A stretch of 55,448 nucleotides of DNA from Salinicola rhizosphaerae (GCF_014652715.1 NZ_BMZI01000002.1:373214-428661); one strand, 5' to 3'. Counted from the first letter of the stretch, positions 24,041 through 33,769 are shown. The notes: generated from the sequence alone by a model not told the origin. Made by a program: numbers and translations.

Positions 24041-24718
24041 TCAGCGCCGGCCGTTGGCGTAGCGTGACGCCATGACCGGAATGGTCCCCAGGTTCTGGCG
24101 CGCCCAGTTGGTCGCCTGAATCCGGTTATGGACGTTGATCTTGCGAAACAGGTTGTAGAGATGCGATTTCACCGTGTGTTCGCTGACAAACAGCTTCTCG
24201 GCGATCTCGGTATTGCTGGCGCCGGACACGAGCAGCGTGACGATCTCCAGTTCACGCCGGGTCAGACCGCAGACCGGGCGATAGGTGTTGACCTGCTGGC
24301 GTCGGTAGAAGTCGATCAGCATGGCCGACAGCGGCCGTGAGATCCAAAGCTCCCCATCGAGCAGCCGCAGGATGCCCTTGCAGATCAGCTCGAGATTGTC
24401 CTGACGGTAGAACACGCCCCGCAGATGGATGCCGATCAGCAGCTCCATGACCTGCTTGTTGTCGCGAACGTTGAACGCCGAGAGGATGATCGAGCCGTTC
24501 TCCTCGGCGCGGTTGTTCCAGGCGAGCAGATCCTTCTCCTGCACGTGATCGCCGTCCAGCAGGACCAGGGCACGTCGCCCCTCGCCCAGCGTGTAGCGCT
24601 CCTGCGGATTGAGCGCAAAGACGCGACAGCCGGTCTTCTGATGGATGTAATCCAGAAATAAAACGGACTGAGAATTACAATCCGTAACAAGTAAAATGTC
24701 GGTATTTTCAGTGTTCAT
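24041..24718 (-). CDS. LuxR-family regulator of the CsgD/VpsT type
   Basis: The 225-residue protein has an N-terminal receiver-like domain with no clear phosphorylation-site pattern, then a LuxR helix-turn-helix near the C-terminus (LTRRELEIVTLLVSGASNTE, then AEKLFVSEHTVKSHLYNLFR). Just before it lies LWISRPL; VpsT binds cyclic di-GMP through a W-[FLM]-[ST]-R motif at this place, and WISR is one conservative change away. Such proteins switch on matrix or curli genes. Neighbours are unrelated, so it is an orphan regulator. The first 20 or so codons are A/T-rich, continuous with the upstream region. Function is inferred. Confidence 0.85.
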   Translation of the reverse strand: MNTENTDILLVTDCNSQSVLFLDYIHQKTGCRVFALNPQERYTLGEGRRALVLLDGDHVQEKDLLAWNNRAEENGSIILSAFNVRDNKQVMELLIGIHLRGVFYRQDNLELICKGILRLLDGELWISRPLSAMLIDFYRRQQVNTYRPVCGLTRRELEIVTLLVSGASNTEIAEKLFVSEHTVKSHLYNLFRKINVHNRIQATNWARQNLGTIPVMASRYANGRR

Positions 24719-25168
24719 GGTCTGATCCCTTGGAAGGATTTTAATTAGTCTTTTACATTTTTCGTCGAGATCCTCGGGTCAAATGCTTACCGCTATCCGG
24801 TGAGTGCCGGAGCTCAATCATGTTGATAAACCGCCAGGCTTGTAAATATACGGCGTCGAGATTTTCACAAAGTGACACGACTGAGACATTTAAGATTTTT
24901 GTAAGCGATAAAAATACCATATTAATCAAAGACTTTTTTGTATCATTACAAAGAAAATTGAAAAACATTGTTTCTTATCGGAGAAAAAACATTCGCGACC
25001 TTAGTCGCGTAGTACGCAACGGCTACGCTCATTCCATGAATTTCCTCATACCGATTTGGACCTATCGGTCTAATGTGTCACGCCACGTCTGGTGCCACGC
25101 CAGGCCTGCAGTGCTATACCCGTCTGGCCACCATCCGTAAAATGGGCGTTTTGTCAGGAAGCCGAACC
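24719..25168. promoter_or_regulatory. A/T-rich regulatory spacer upstream of the CsgD/VpsT-like gene
   Basis: This 450-bp gap is much richer in A/T than its surroundings, mainly 24725-24765 and 24840-24990. It separates the divergent luxR-type gene and rdgB. It includes a 6-bp hairpin (24994-25009, CGCGAC-CTTA-GTCGCG). Short open frames on both strands have no ribosome sites or recognisable products. Long A/T-rich leaders are typical of csgD-type genes that integrate many signals; that comparison is inference. Confidence 0.6.
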
Positions 25169-25783
25169 ATGAGCGAGCGTGAGGAAGCGCTGGTCATCGC
25201 CAGCGCCAACCCCGGTAAATTGGCCGAATTTCAAAGTCTTCTGGGGCCGTTGGGCTATCGCATCCAGCCTCAATCGGCGTTCGGTGTCACGGATGTCGAG
25301 GAGACGGGGCTGACCTTCGTCGAAAACGCCCTGCTCAAGGCGCGTGCCGCTTCCCGAGCCAGTGGCTTGCCGGCACTGGCCGACGATTCCGGTCTGGCAG
25401 TCGATGCGCTCGGCGGCGCCCCCGGGATCTATTCTGCGCGGTATGCCGACGGTGCCCGGCGCGACGGTTCGAAGGATCTGGCGAATAACGACAAGCTGCT
25501 GGAGGCGCTCAAGGAGGTGCCGGAGGGCGAACGAACGGCGCGCTACTGGTGCGTACTGATTTATCTGCGCCACGCCGACGATCCGGTGCCGCTGATCGTC
25601 CAGAGCGATTGGCGTGGCGACATCCTAGCCTACCCCCGCGGCGAAGGCGGGTTCGGTTATGACCCGCTGTTCTGGGTGCCCGAGTGTGGCATGAGCGCTG
25701 CCGAGCTGAGCAGCGAGGAGAAGAATCGTCTCAGCCATCGCGGCCGCGCGCTGCGCCAGATGATGGAGATGCTTCAGGAATGA
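25169..25783 (+). CDS. rdgB: XTP/dITP diphosphatase (RdgB/HAM1 family)
   Basis: RdgB removes non-canonical purine nucleoside triphosphates (XTP, dITP, ITP) from the nucleotide pool. From ATG 25169 the protein has 204 residues. Motifs are [51 protein letters not shown] and [15 protein letters not shown]. An ATG nine codons upstream is possible, but the usual N-terminus fits the later start. The stop overlaps the hemW start (ATGA). Confidence 0.96.
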   Translation: MSEREEALVIASANPGKLAEFQSLLGPLGYRIQPQSAFGVTDVEETGLTFVENALLKARAASRASGLPALADDSGLAVDALGGAPGIYSARYADGARRDGSKDLANNDKLLEALKEVPEGERTARYWCVLIYLRHADDPVPLIVQSDWRGDILAYPRGEGGFGYDPLFWVPECGMSAAELSSEEKNRLSHRGRALRQMMEMLQE

Positions 25784-26952
25784 GGGCGTTGCCGCCGCTG
25801 GCGCTATACATCCACGTACCCTGGTGCGTGCGCAAGTGTCCTTACTGCGACTTCAATTCCCATGGCGTAGGCCGCGGTGCCGAGCTGCCCGAGGTCGCTT
25901 ACGTCGAGGCGTTGCTGGCGGATCTGGACGCTGATCTGGAAGCGGTTCAGGGACGCGAGATCGTCAGCATCTTCATCGGTGGCGGCACGCCGAGTCTGCT
26001 GTCGCCCGCGGCCTATCGGCGTCTGTTTGCCGGGCTGCGTGAACGTCTGCGCTTTGCGGCGGGAATCGAGATCACGCTGGAAGCCAATCCGGGGACGGTG
26101 GAGCAGCAGCGCTTCGAAGGTTTCCGGGAAGCGGGAATCAACCGTCTTTCCCTCGGCGTTCAGAGCTTTCACGCAGCTCAGCTCGAAGCGCTCGGCCGTA
26201 TCCATTCCGGCGATGAGGCGGCGCGCGCGATGACGAGCGCGCGGGCGGCGGGGTTCGACAACGTCAATCTGGATCTGATGCATGGTCTGCCCGGGCAGAC
26301 GCTCGAGACGGCGTTGGCCGATATCGATCAGGCGCTGGCGCTAGAGCCGACGCATCTCTCTTGGTATCAGCTGACGCTCGAGCCGAATACCGAGTTTTTT
26401 TCTCATCCGCCGACGCTGCCTGACGAAGAGCACCTGTGGGACATTCAGGATGCGGGGCACGAACGGATCGAAGCCGCTGGACTGTCGCGCTACGAGATTT
26501 CCGCCTATGCCCGTGGTGGAAAGCGGGCGCGGCACAATCTCAATTACTGGCAGTTCGGGGATTATCTCGGTATCGGCGCAGGGGCGCACGGCAAGCTGAC
26601 GCGGCGTGACGGAGCTGGTGGTCTCAGGCTCGAACGCCGCTGGAAAGTCCGCCAGCCGGATGCCTATCTCCGTCGCAGTCGTGACCCGCGGGGATTCGTG
26701 GCCGGATCGCGCGAGATCGATGCCGATACGCTGCCCCTGGAGTTCTTGATGAACGCCTTGCGCCTGGTCGAGGGAGTCGATGCCGGCTGCTGGCAAAACC
26801 ATACCGGCCGCGCGTTGTCTGAACTCTCGCCGCGCCTTGCCGTCGCGCGCGAGCGAGGTCTTCTGGAAGCATCGGAGGCTCGATTGCAGGCGACGCCGCA
26901 GGGGTTGCTATTCTTGAATGACCTGCTGGCGCTGTTCGACACGTCGCGGTAA
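25780..26952 (+). CDS. hemW: Radical SAM heme chaperone HemW
   Basis: HemW is a radical-SAM-family protein related to HemN that binds heme and is thought to deliver it to membrane enzymes; it is not a coproporphyrinogen dehydrogenase. The 4Fe-4S motif is [10 protein letters not shown] near the N-terminus, followed by [10 protein letters not shown] and [17 protein letters not shown]. From ATG 25780 it has 390 residues. The start overlaps the rdgB stop by four bases, so the pair is translationally coupled, an arrangement common in gammaproteobacteria. Confidence 0.95.
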   Translation: MRALPPLALYIHVPWCVRKCPYCDFNSHGVGRGAELPEVAYVEALLADLDADLEAVQGREIVSIFIGGGTPSLLSPAAYRRLFAGLRERLRFAAGIEITLEANPGTVEQQRFEGFREAGINRLSLGVQSFHAAQLEALGRIHSGDEAARAMTSARAAGFDNVNLDLMHGLPGQTLETALADIDQALALEPTHLSWYQLTLEPNTEFFSHPPTLPDEEHLWDIQDAGHERIEAAGLSRYEISAYARGGKRARHNLNYWQFGDYLGIGAGAHGKLTRRDGAGGLRLERRWKVRQPDAYLRRSRDPRGFVAGSREIDADTLPLEFLMNALRLVEGVDAGCWQNHTGRALSELSPRLAVARERGLLEASEARLQATPQGLLFLNDLLALFDTSR

Positions 26953-27019
26953 CGATATCGCGGCTCGGCAGTGATCTCCGGTATGGCGATTAGGACGTTA
27001 GATAGGGAGTTTTGGAAGC

Positions 27020-27733
27020 ATGAAGAGCAACGGTGTGACGAAAGACGTGAAAACGCGCAGCAATCTCTGGCTGGCCATGCCGGTGGCGCTCGCCGTCGGT
27101 GTGACGGGCTGCGCTTCCAGCGGTGGTGAAAATACCTCTCAGCAGGGCGGCGGCAATACCAAGACGTGGAGCGGAGCCGGTATCGGTGCAGTCGCCGGCG
27201 CAGTCGCCGGGGCCTTGACCGGGGACGGTGGCAGCAGCACCCGCGATCGTGCACTGATCGGTGCCGCCGCCGGTGCCGCGATCGGCGGTGGCGTGGGCGC
27301 CTACATGGACAAGCAGGAGAAGGAGCTGCGCAATCGCCTCGATGGCACCGGCATCGGCGTCGAGCGTGATGGCAACAATCTGATTCTCAACATGCCCAGC
27401 AGCGTGACCTTCGACATCGATTCCAGCGACCTGCAGACGCCGGCGCGCCAGGCGCTCAATGACGTCAACGCCGTACTGCGAGCCTATCCAGAGACGCGCA
27501 TCAACGTTGCGGGTTACACCGACAGCACGGGTAGCGACAGCTATAACCAGAAGCTTTCCGAGCGCCGCGCGAGCGCCGTTGCGACCTATCTCGAACAGGG
27601 CGGCGTGGAGTCGACCCGGATCAACGCCATCGGCTATGGCGAGAGCAACCCGGTCGCGAGCAACGACACCGACGCCGGTCGTGCCCAGAATCGCCGTGTC
27701 GAGATCACGCTGACCCCCACGCAGCAATCCTGA
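27020..27733 (+). CDS. OmpA-family outer-membrane lipoprotein with glycine-zipper region
   Basis: The 237-residue protein has a signal peptide ending in a lipobox (VGVTGC, Cys32), so it is probably an outer-membrane lipoprotein. Residues about 50-105 are Gly/Ala-rich with alternating small residues (GAVAGAVAGALTG), a glycine zipper. The C-terminal OmpA domain has the peptidoglycan-binding segment GYTDSTGSDSYNQKLSERRA. It resembles YiaD/OmpA-like envelope proteins. A ribosome site (GGGAG) precedes the ATG, and a strong terminator follows the gene. Confidence 0.9.
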   Translation: MKSNGVTKDVKTRSNLWLAMPVALAVGVTGCASSGGENTSQQGGGNTKTWSGAGIGAVAGAVAGALTGDGGSSTRDRALIGAAAGAAIGGGVGAYMDKQEKELRNRLDGTGIGVERDGNNLILNMPSSVTFDIDSSDLQTPARQALNDVNAVLRAYPETRINVAGYTDSTGSDSYNQKLSERRASAVATYLEQGGVESTRINAIGYGESNPVASNDTDAGRAQNRRVEITLTPTQQS

Positions 27734-27759
27734 TCGATTTCAGCAGGGTGCCAGTCACG

Positions 27760-27789
27760 CGGGCGTATCCGACGGGATGCGCCCGTTTT
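27760..27789 (+). terminator. Rho-independent terminator after the OmpA-like lipoprotein gene
   Basis: CGGGCG-T-ATCC pairs with GGAT-G-CGCCCG (27760-27785, one T-G pair) around a GACG loop and is followed by TTTT. It begins 27 bases after the stop. Confidence 0.75.
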
Positions 27790-27857
27790 CGATGCTAGTC
27801 CGTCTTCTTGCCGCTCCCTCGCTCGGGGGCTATCGCTCAAAGGATTCTTGCGCCGTC

Positions 27858-28709
27858 ATGCTTGCCTATCAGCACGCCTATCACGCCGGCAACTTCGCCG
27901 ATGTACACAAGCACCTGGGGCTTTCGTGTCTCGTCGAGGCATTGATGCGCAAGCCGTCAGCCATCAGTTTCGTCGATACCCACGCCGGGCGCGGCGTCTA
28001 CCCGTTGGATGCACCGGAAACGCAGAAACTCGGGGAGTTCCATCAGGGCGTGGCGCGTCTCTGGGAACGACGGAGCAGGCTTGAACCCGATTCGGCACTG
28101 GCCGCGTGGGTGGCGCGACTCGCCACACTGCAGAAGAGCGACCGGCTCTCGCGCTATCCCGGCTCGCCCTGGTGGATTGGCGCGTCGCTGCGCGAACAGG
28201 ATCGGCTGACGCTCTTCGAGCTTCACCCCGGCGAGCATCGCCATCTGGCCGATCAGACGCTGCCGGCTGACGGCCGAATTCAGCGTCGCCACGCCGATGG
28301 GCTCGAGGGATTGGCTCGACTCGTTCCGGTCTCGACACCGAGACTCTGCGTGTTGATAGACCCGAGCTACGAGCGCAAGGCGGAGTATGAGGAGGTCGTC
28401 AAGACGCTCAAGCAAGTGGCGCACAAGGTGCGCCATGCGGTGGTCGTGATCTGGTATCCGCTGCTACCGGCCGGGCGTCATCTCTCGATGCTGGACGCAC
28501 TGCGCGACGCGGGCATCCCCAAACTGTGGCGCAGCGAGCTCAAGATTCGCGAACCCGATGCCACGCACGGCATGTACGGCAGTGGCCTTTTGGTGCTCAA
28601 TCCGCCCTGGCAGCTCGACCAAACCCTGGACTCGACTTTCTCGACGCTGGCGCCGATGCTTGCGGCCAACGCCAGCCACCAGAGCGAATGGTGGACGGGA
28701 GAAACGTGA
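27858..28709 (+). CDS. rlmJ: 23S rRNA (adenine2030-N6)-methyltransferase
   Basis: RlmJ methylates A2030 of 23S rRNA. The 283-residue protein starts with the diagnostic MLAYQHAYHAGNFADVHKH. The SAM-side motif is FVDTHAGRGVYPLD, and the catalytic motif, usually DPPY/F, is read here as DPSYERK in LIDPSYERKAEYEE. The Pro-to-Ser change is a small oddity. AAGGAT lies upstream of the ATG. A terminator hairpin follows before the convergent ggpPS gene. Confidence 0.93.
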   Translation: MLAYQHAYHAGNFADVHKHLGLSCLVEALMRKPSAISFVDTHAGRGVYPLDAPETQKLGEFHQGVARLWERRSRLEPDSALAAWVARLATLQKSDRLSRYPGSPWWIGASLREQDRLTLFELHPGEHRHLADQTLPADGRIQRRHADGLEGLARLVPVSTPRLCVLIDPSYERKAEYEEVVKTLKQVAHKVRHAVVVIWYPLLPAGRHLSMLDALRDAGIPKLWRSELKIREPDATHGMYGSGLLVLNPPWQLDQTLDSTFSTLAPMLAANASHQSEWWTGET

Positions 28710-28710
28710 C

Positions 28711-28740
28711 GGCGGCGTTCAACGCCGCCATCCTGTTTTT
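28711..28740 (+). terminator. Terminator after rlmJ
   Basis: GGCGGCG-TTCAA-CGCCGCC (28711-28729) forms a perfect 7-bp GC stem immediately after the rlmJ stop, and TTTTT follows at 28736-28740. Confidence 0.7.
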
Positions 28741-28806
28741 CTCGCAGCTGCTGTCTACCGCGCCCCGAAACCGGCGCAGTCGAAGCTCGCAGCTCGTACG
28801 GGGCCG

Positions 28807-31086
28807 TCAGACCAGATGCGTGGTGGGATTGACCGGGCTTTCGGTCGCCTCCGGCTCCTCGCCCTGAATCGCAGCGATGAACTCTTCTCCCCAGCGACGG
28901 ATGTCGTTGTAGCTGACGATATCGTTCAACTGACGCAGCCGCGCCTCGGCTTCGGCACGCGGCAGGTTGAGACCCAGATAGCAGGTGCGCGCCAAGTCGT
29001 GCAGGTCGTGCGGATTGGTCAGGATCGCGCCCTTGAGCTCGGCGGCGGCGCCGGTGAATTCGGACAGCACCAGTACGCCGCAGCCCTGGGTCATGCCCTG
29101 AGTCGCCGCGAACTCCTTGGCGACCAGGTTCAGGCCGTCGCGCAGCGGGGTTATCCACATGACGTCGGCCATCGCGTACCAGGCGACCACCTCTTCGAAC
29201 GGGAAGCCGCGGAAGTAGAACTGCACCGGCGTCCAGCCGACGTCGGCGAAACGGCCATTGATATGCCCGATGGTCTGTTCGATCTGGGTCTGCAGCTCGT
29301 TGTAGATCGTCATCTCGCGAGCCGCCGGGACGCAGATGCTGACCAGCGTGACCTTGCCGCGCAGCTCCGGGTTCTCGTCGAGCAGCAGCTCGTAGGCCTG
29401 CAGTTTTTCCAGAATACCCTTGGTGTAGTCGAGGCGCTCCACCGAGAGGATCAGCTTGACCCCGGCGAACTCCTCGCGCAGTTCGGCCATCCGCGAATCG
29501 GCGCCTTCCTGGGCCAGCGCGTTCTTGATCCGGTTGAGGTCGAGGCCGACAGGATGCGCGCCCATGCGCACCACGCGCGAGCCGGTATCGACCGCCGTGG
29601 TCATGCTTTCCAGCCCGACCGCGCAGCCGTAGGTCAGAAAGCGCGGCGCGCAGCTCTGCTGGGCCAGCGTGGTCAGCGGCACGACGCCGCGGGCGACGTC
29701 GACGAAGTTCTCGACCTGACGCGGAATGTGAAAACCGACGTAGTCACACTGCAGCAGACTGCCGATGATCTCGCGGCGCCACGGCAATACGTTGAAGACG
29801 TCCGCCGACGGGAAGTAGGTGTGGTGGAAAAAGGCGATTCGCAGGTCCGGACGCATCTCTCGCAGGTAGGCCGGCACCATCCACAGGTTGTAGTCGTGGA
29901 TCCAGACCAGCGCGCCCTCGGCGGCCTCCTCGGCCGTGCGCTCGGCAAAGGCGCGGTTGACCTCGCAGTAGACTTCCCAGTCCTCCTCGCGGAAGACGGC
30001 GCGTTCCCAGAAGGTGTGCAGGGTGGGCCAGAACGCTTCCTTGGAGAAGCGCTTGTAGAAGGTGTCGACCTGAAACTTGGTCAGCGGTACGCGCGCAGCG
30101 GTCAACAGCGGGTACTGCTTGGCATCGACGCTGGTGTGCGTCTCGAAGGGCTCGGGATCATCCTCTTCATGAATCGACCAGGCGATCCACGAGCCTCGCT
30201 GGTCGGCGAAGAAGCTCAGCAGTGTCGGAATGATGCCGTTGGGTGAGGTGGGGCGCCGACGCTGGATCTTGCCGTCGACACGATACTCCTCGTAAGGCAG
30301 ACGGTGATAGACCATGACCAGCTCGGCCTTGCCGGTCTGCGTCTCGTCGCGGCGATGCTCCGCCGCCACGCCATGCGCCCCGAGAAAGCCGAAATGCGCG
30401 AAGGCCTCGATGATCCCGGCGCAGCCCGCTTCGGTGGCGTGCATCACGCGAGTCTGCCCTTGCGTCTGCTCGAGCAGCTCGGGTTCCGAACCGCCGACAC
30501 AGACCGACTTGAAACCGGCGGTCAGCATGGCGAGATCGTTCATGGTATCGCCGGCGACGAGCACTTCTTCGTTGTCGATACCCAGCCAGTCGATCAGCTT
30601 CTTGAGACTCGAGCCCTTGTTGACGCCCTTGGGGAGAAAGTCCAGATAGCGGCCGGCGGAGTAGAGCATTTCGCAGTCGAGCTCTTCGGCCAGCCCCGCC
30701 AGCGCCTGGTCGCCGGCGCGCTCCGGCGGGCAGTAGTAGGAGCAGCGACGCAGCTGGGGCTCATCCTGTCGGACGATATCGGGAAAGCGCTCCATGGCGC
30801 TGGCGATGCGCGACTCGCCCGGCCAGCGCTGATCGATCTCGTTCTGCAGCGGTTGGATCGGCTGCAGGTCATCACCGGTGTAGAGGCTGGCACCGACGTC
30901 GGCAACGATATAGTCGGGCTGCGGCAGTGTCGGATCGGAAAGCAGCGGCAGAATCGCCTCCAGGCTGCGCCCGCTGATATAGGCAAGCTGGATGTCGGGA
31001 TGGGCGGCGATGGTCTGGTAAAGACTCAGGCGCGCGTCGGGGTCGCCGCCAAGAAAGGTTCCGTCGAGATCGGTTGCGAGTAACAT
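28807..31086 (-). CDS. ggpPS: Bifunctional glucosylglycerol-phosphate phosphatase/synthase (HAD-GT20 fusion)
   Basis: The 759-residue protein joins an N-terminal HAD phosphatase domain (DLDGTFLGG at residues 6-14; [12 protein letters not shown] near 200) to a C-terminal GT20 glycosyltransferase (about 270-755; [28 protein letters not shown]). Trehalose enzymes of yeast and plants have the opposite order. The phosphatase-first order and this length match the GgpPS described in Stenotrophomonas rhizophila, which makes the compatible solute glucosylglycerol from ADP-glucose and glycerol-3-phosphate. A trehalose-6-phosphate role is the main alternative. AGGAGG precedes the ATG. It lies 75 bp downstream of a YcaD-type transporter gene, as I recall for S. 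rhizophila. A DnaA box lies inside (29151). Confidence 0.82.
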   Translation of the reverse strand: MLLATDLDGTFLGGDPDARLSLYQTIAAHPDIQLAYISGRSLEAILPLLSDPTLPQPDYIVADVGASLYTGDDLQPIQPLQNEIDQRWPGESRIASAMERFPDIVRQDEPQLRRCSYYCPPERAGDQALAGLAEELDCEMLYSAGRYLDFLPKGVNKGSSLKKLIDWLGIDNEEVLVAGDTMNDLAMLTAGFKSVCVGGSEPELLEQTQGQTRVMHATEAGCAGIIEAFAHFGFLGAHGVAAEHRRDETQTGKAELVMVYHRLPYEEYRVDGKIQRRRPTSPNGIIPTLLSFFADQRGSWIAWSIHEEDDPEPFETHTSVDAKQYPLLTAARVPLTKFQVDTFYKRFSKEAFWPTLHTFWERAVFREEDWEVYCEVNRAFAERTAEEAAEGALVWIHDYNLWMVPAYLREMRPDLRIAFFHHTYFPSADVFNVLPWRREIIGSLLQCDYVGFHIPRQVENFVDVARGVVPLTTLAQQSCAPRFLTYGCAVGLESMTTAVDTGSRVVRMGAHPVGLDLNRIKNALAQEGADSRMAELREEFAGVKLILSVERLDYTKGILEKLQAYELLLDENPELRGKVTLVSICVPAAREMTIYNELQTQIEQTIGHINGRFADVGWTPVQFYFRGFPFEEVVAWYAMADVMWITPLRDGLNLVAKEFAATQGMTQGCGVLVLSEFTGAAAELKGAILTNPHDLHDLARTCYLGLNLPRAEAEARLRQLNDIVSYNDIRRWGEEFIAAIQGEEPEATESPVNPTTHLV
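29151..29159 (+). promoter_or_regulatory. Perfect DnaA box inside ggpPS
   Basis: TTATCCACA, exact consensus, in coding sequence, part of the scattered set of exact DnaA boxes in this window. Confidence 0.35.
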
Positions 31087-31161
31087 CGTTTTCCTCCTGC
31101 CCGGTCATCGTGGCCGGGTCGATTTCCCTGCGTGAGCCGCACTGGTGCGTTGTCGAATCGA

Positions 31162-32457
31162 TCAGGCCTTGCCGGCCATCTCGACGATCCGCTGGCGTTC
31201 GTGCTCTTCGTAGAAGCTGGGGTCGGCGAACAGATCCTTCTGCACGTCGTCGTACATCATCTCCAGTGCCTGGCTACTGGTTGGCGTCATGGGTTCGAAA
31301 TGGGCGGTGTCGCCGCTAACCAGCGTCGAGACGCGGCGACGGCGGTAGATGGCATAGACCGCAAGCAGCGCCAGCACCGCGGCGATGTAGAGCGGCAATC
31401 CCTGATCGCCGACGCCATGCATGATCGCACCGGCGAGAATCGGTGCCACTGCGCTGCCGGCGCCCTGTACCACCAGCATGTCGGCGGAGCCGGACACGAT
31501 CTCATCGGGACTCAGCTGATCGATCAACTGTGCCACGGCGATCGGGTAGATAGAAAAGGATAGTCCGCCCCACAGAAAATACAGACCGAGAAGCGCGCTC
31601 TGGTTGGGGGCGAACGGCATCGCCGCCGCCGCGAGGGCGGCCAGAATCACTACGTAAGTCATCACTCTGGGGCGATCGTGCTTGTCGGAAAAACGCCCGA
31701 TGGGAATCTGCAGCAGGGCGCCACCGAGGATTGCGCAACTCATCACCACCCCGACGCCCGCGACGTCGAAGCCGACACTGCGCGCATAGACCGGTGTGAG
31801 TGTCCAGAACGCGCCCATGGCCAGCCCGGACATTGCCGAGGCGGCGACGGCCAGCGGCGCGAAGCTCAAGAGCGCCTTGAGGCTACTTTTGGGGCGATCG
31901 GCGATGACCGGCTGTGCACGCCGCGTCATGGTGATAGGTAACAACGCCCAGCAGATCAGGATCGAGGTCAGCGCGAAGAGCAGAAAGCCTTCCGGCGAGT
32001 CGAGACGCAGGATCTGCTGGGCGATCGCCAGCGACCCCAGATTGACCACCATGTAGATGGCAAACACACGCCCCCGCTGATGGCTGGCCGCCTGGCTGTT
32101 GAGCCAGCTCTCGATCACGGTCATCAGCGTGATGAACGAAAGCCCGTAGAGGACACGCAGCGCCAGCCATACCCAGGGGTTGATGAAAATCAGGTGCAGT
32201 AGTGCCGATGACGCACAGAGACCGGCGCAGAACGCGAAGGTGCGGATGTGGCCCATGCGCCGAATCAGGCGGCCACTGATCCAGGTGCCGCAGATGAAAC
32301 CGACGAAGTAACCCGACATGATCAGACCGATCAACGTCGTGGAAAATCCCTCGTCGGCGCCGCGCAGTGTCAGCAGGGTATTGATCAGACCATTGCCGAG
32401 CAGCAGCAGTGCAACGCTACCCAGCAGGGCTCGAATGGGTCGCAGCAACGACCACAT
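31162..32457 (-). CDS. MFS transporter of the YcaD type
   Basis: This major-facilitator protein has 431 residues, about 12 membrane helices and the usual cytoplasmic loop motif (GRLIRRMGHIRTF after helix 2; IGRFSDKHDRPRV in the second half). The pattern NSQAASHQRGRVFAIYMVV resembles E. coli YcaD. A polar tail of about 55 residues ends the protein. AAGGAG lies upstream of the ATG. It is transcribed toward ggpPS and is probably in one operon with it, suggesting a link to uptake or export of the osmolyte or its precursor. That link is inference. Confidence 0.87.
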   Translation of the reverse strand: MWSLLRPIRALLGSVALLLLGNGLINTLLTLRGADEGFSTTLIGLIMSGYFVGFICGTWISGRLIRRMGHIRTFAFCAGLCASSALLHLIFINPWVWLALRVLYGLSFITLMTVIESWLNSQAASHQRGRVFAIYMVVNLGSLAIAQQILRLDSPEGFLLFALTSILICWALLPITMTRRAQPVIADRPKSSLKALLSFAPLAVAASAMSGLAMGAFWTLTPVYARSVGFDVAGVGVVMSCAILGGALLQIPIGRFSDKHDRPRVMTYVVILAALAAAAMPFAPNQSALLGLYFLWGGLSFSIYPIAVAQLIDQLSPDEIVSGSADMLVVQGAGSAVAPILAGAIMHGVGDQGLPLYIAAVLALLAVYAIYRRRRVSTLVSGDTAHFEPMTPTSSQALEMMYDDVQKDLFADPSFYEEHERQRIVEMAGKA

Positions 32458-32559
32458 GGCGCTCTCCTTGTCATCGCATTCGGAAAGTCCCTACCGGCGT
32501 GACGCGAAACCGATAGGCGGCTTTCTCGATTCATCCATGCAGTAAGCGTGCCGTCGTGG

Positions 32560-32665
32560 TGGAATTGTCGGGAAATCGCCGTATTTATAAGAGTATATTA
32601 TCGTTAGTCGGCATCAGAAATATTACAGGTTATCGAACAATTTGCACCTTTGAAGTGCATCGGCT
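32560..32665 (-). promoter_or_regulatory. A/T-rich promoter region of the MFS-ggpPS operon
   Basis: The 232-bp gap between the lipoate ligase and the MFS gene contains an A/T-rich core (32578-32645) with minus-strand TATACT and TATAAA hexamers as possible -10 boxes but no convincing -35. That is compatible with a regulated, for example salt-induced, promoter. A 5-bp hairpin (TGCAC/GTGCA, 32643-32659) may end the lipoate ligase message. Confidence 0.45.
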
Positions 32666-32689
32666 TTAGCGTAGCAGGCCAAACGTGGC

Positions 32690-33769
32690 TCAGGGCACGC
32701 GATGGGTCCATTTGGCGCTGGCGAATTTTTCCCTGGCCAGGCGCTCGGCGGCTGCCATTTCGGCATCGGTGATCGTGTCCGGCTTGAGCGTGAAACGAGC
32801 GGCGAAGGAGTCGATCATGCGCTGGATGATCGTCTCTCGATCCAGACCGGTCTGACGCTTGAGCGGGTCGACGCGCTTGCCGGCGCTGGTGGTGCCCTTG
32901 TCCGAGAGCTTTTCCCGACCGATTCGCAGCACTCGCGTCAGTTTGTCGGCGTCGATGTCGTAGGCCATCGTCACATGATGCAGCACGGCGCCATTGATGC
33001 GCTTCTGCGCTGCACCGGCAATCTTGCCGCCGGGAGAGGTAATGTCGTTGATCGGCACGTACCAGGCGTTGATGCCCATATCGCCAAGCGCCTGAATCAC
33101 CCAGTCATCGAGGAAGGCGTAGCTTTCGACGAACGAAAGTCCCTGCACCAGTGTCTCCGGCACGATCAGCGACCAAGTGATGGTATTGCCCGGCTCGACG
33201 AACATCGCACCGCCGCCGCTGATGCGCCTGACCACCTCGATATTCTCGGCCGCTGCCGCTTCGCTATCGACTTCATTGGCCAGTGACTGGAAGACCCCGA
33301 TGATGATGGCCGAGCGCTCCCATTCCCACACGCGCAGCGTCGGTCCACGCCGTCCGGCCGCAACTTCTCGCGTCAGTATTTCGTCGAGTGCCATGTGCAG
33401 TGCGGGTGATTCCGGCGGCCGATGAATCAGACCAAAGCGATGCTCGCGCCAGTCCGACGCCCGGGCGAGCGCTCGGCGGACCACGGTCGCTATCGCGGGG
33501 ACGGAAAGACCGATCATCTCGGTGCCGGCCGGCAGAGCGCGCTGAATGCGCTCGATCAGAACGCTGGCGTCACTGGTGACAGGGGCGCCGATCAGCGCTT
33601 CGTTGATTGCCTCGAGCGCCTCTTCCGGTTCCAGAAAGAAATCGCCCGACAGCATGGCCGAAACGAGCTGGCCGTCTCGCACTCCGAGATCGGCCACCAC
33701 CAGCTTGCCACCTGGCACCTTGTACTCGCCGTGGCATCTCGTCTCATCCTGGTGCGAACGTTCGACCAT
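32690..33769 (-). CDS. Lipoate-protein ligase family protein with N-terminal accessory domain
   Basis: The catalytic core (about residues 105-330) is LplA-like: the lipoate-pocket motif RRISGGGAMFVEPGN, the catalytic-lysine region GKIAGAAQKR and HHVTMAYDIDADKL. The first about 90 residues (HGEYKVPGGKLVVADLGV, then FFLEPEEALEAINEAL) look like the accessory domain that is C-terminal in E. coli LplA, so the domain order is swapped. It should attach lipoate, or octanoate, to E2 or GcvH subunits, but the exact substrate is unproven. GAGG lies upstream of the ATG. Divergent from the TIM-barrel gene with an 85-bp gap. Confidence 0.82.
   Translation of the reverse strand: MVERSHQDETRCHGEYKVPGGKLVVADLGVRDGQLVSAMLSGDFFLEPEEALEAINEALIGAPVTSDASVLIERIQRALPAGTEMIGLSVPAIATVVRRALARASDWREHRFGLIHRPPESPALHMALDEILTREVAAGRRGPTLRVWEWERSAIIIGVFQSLANEVDSEAAAAENIEVVRRISGGGAMFVEPGNTITWSLIVPETLVQGLSFVESYAFLDDWVIQALGDMGINAWYVPINDITSPGGKIAGAAQKRINGAVLHHVTMAYDIDADKLTRVLRIGREKLSDKGTTSAGKRVDPLKRQTGLDRETIIQRMIDSFAARFTLKPDTITDAEMAAAERLAREKFASAKWTHRVP

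Noticed and set aside
24753-24968. 71-codon minus-strand frame in the A/T-rich spacer.
   Set aside because: No ribosome site and no recognisable features; probably chance in A/T-rich DNA.
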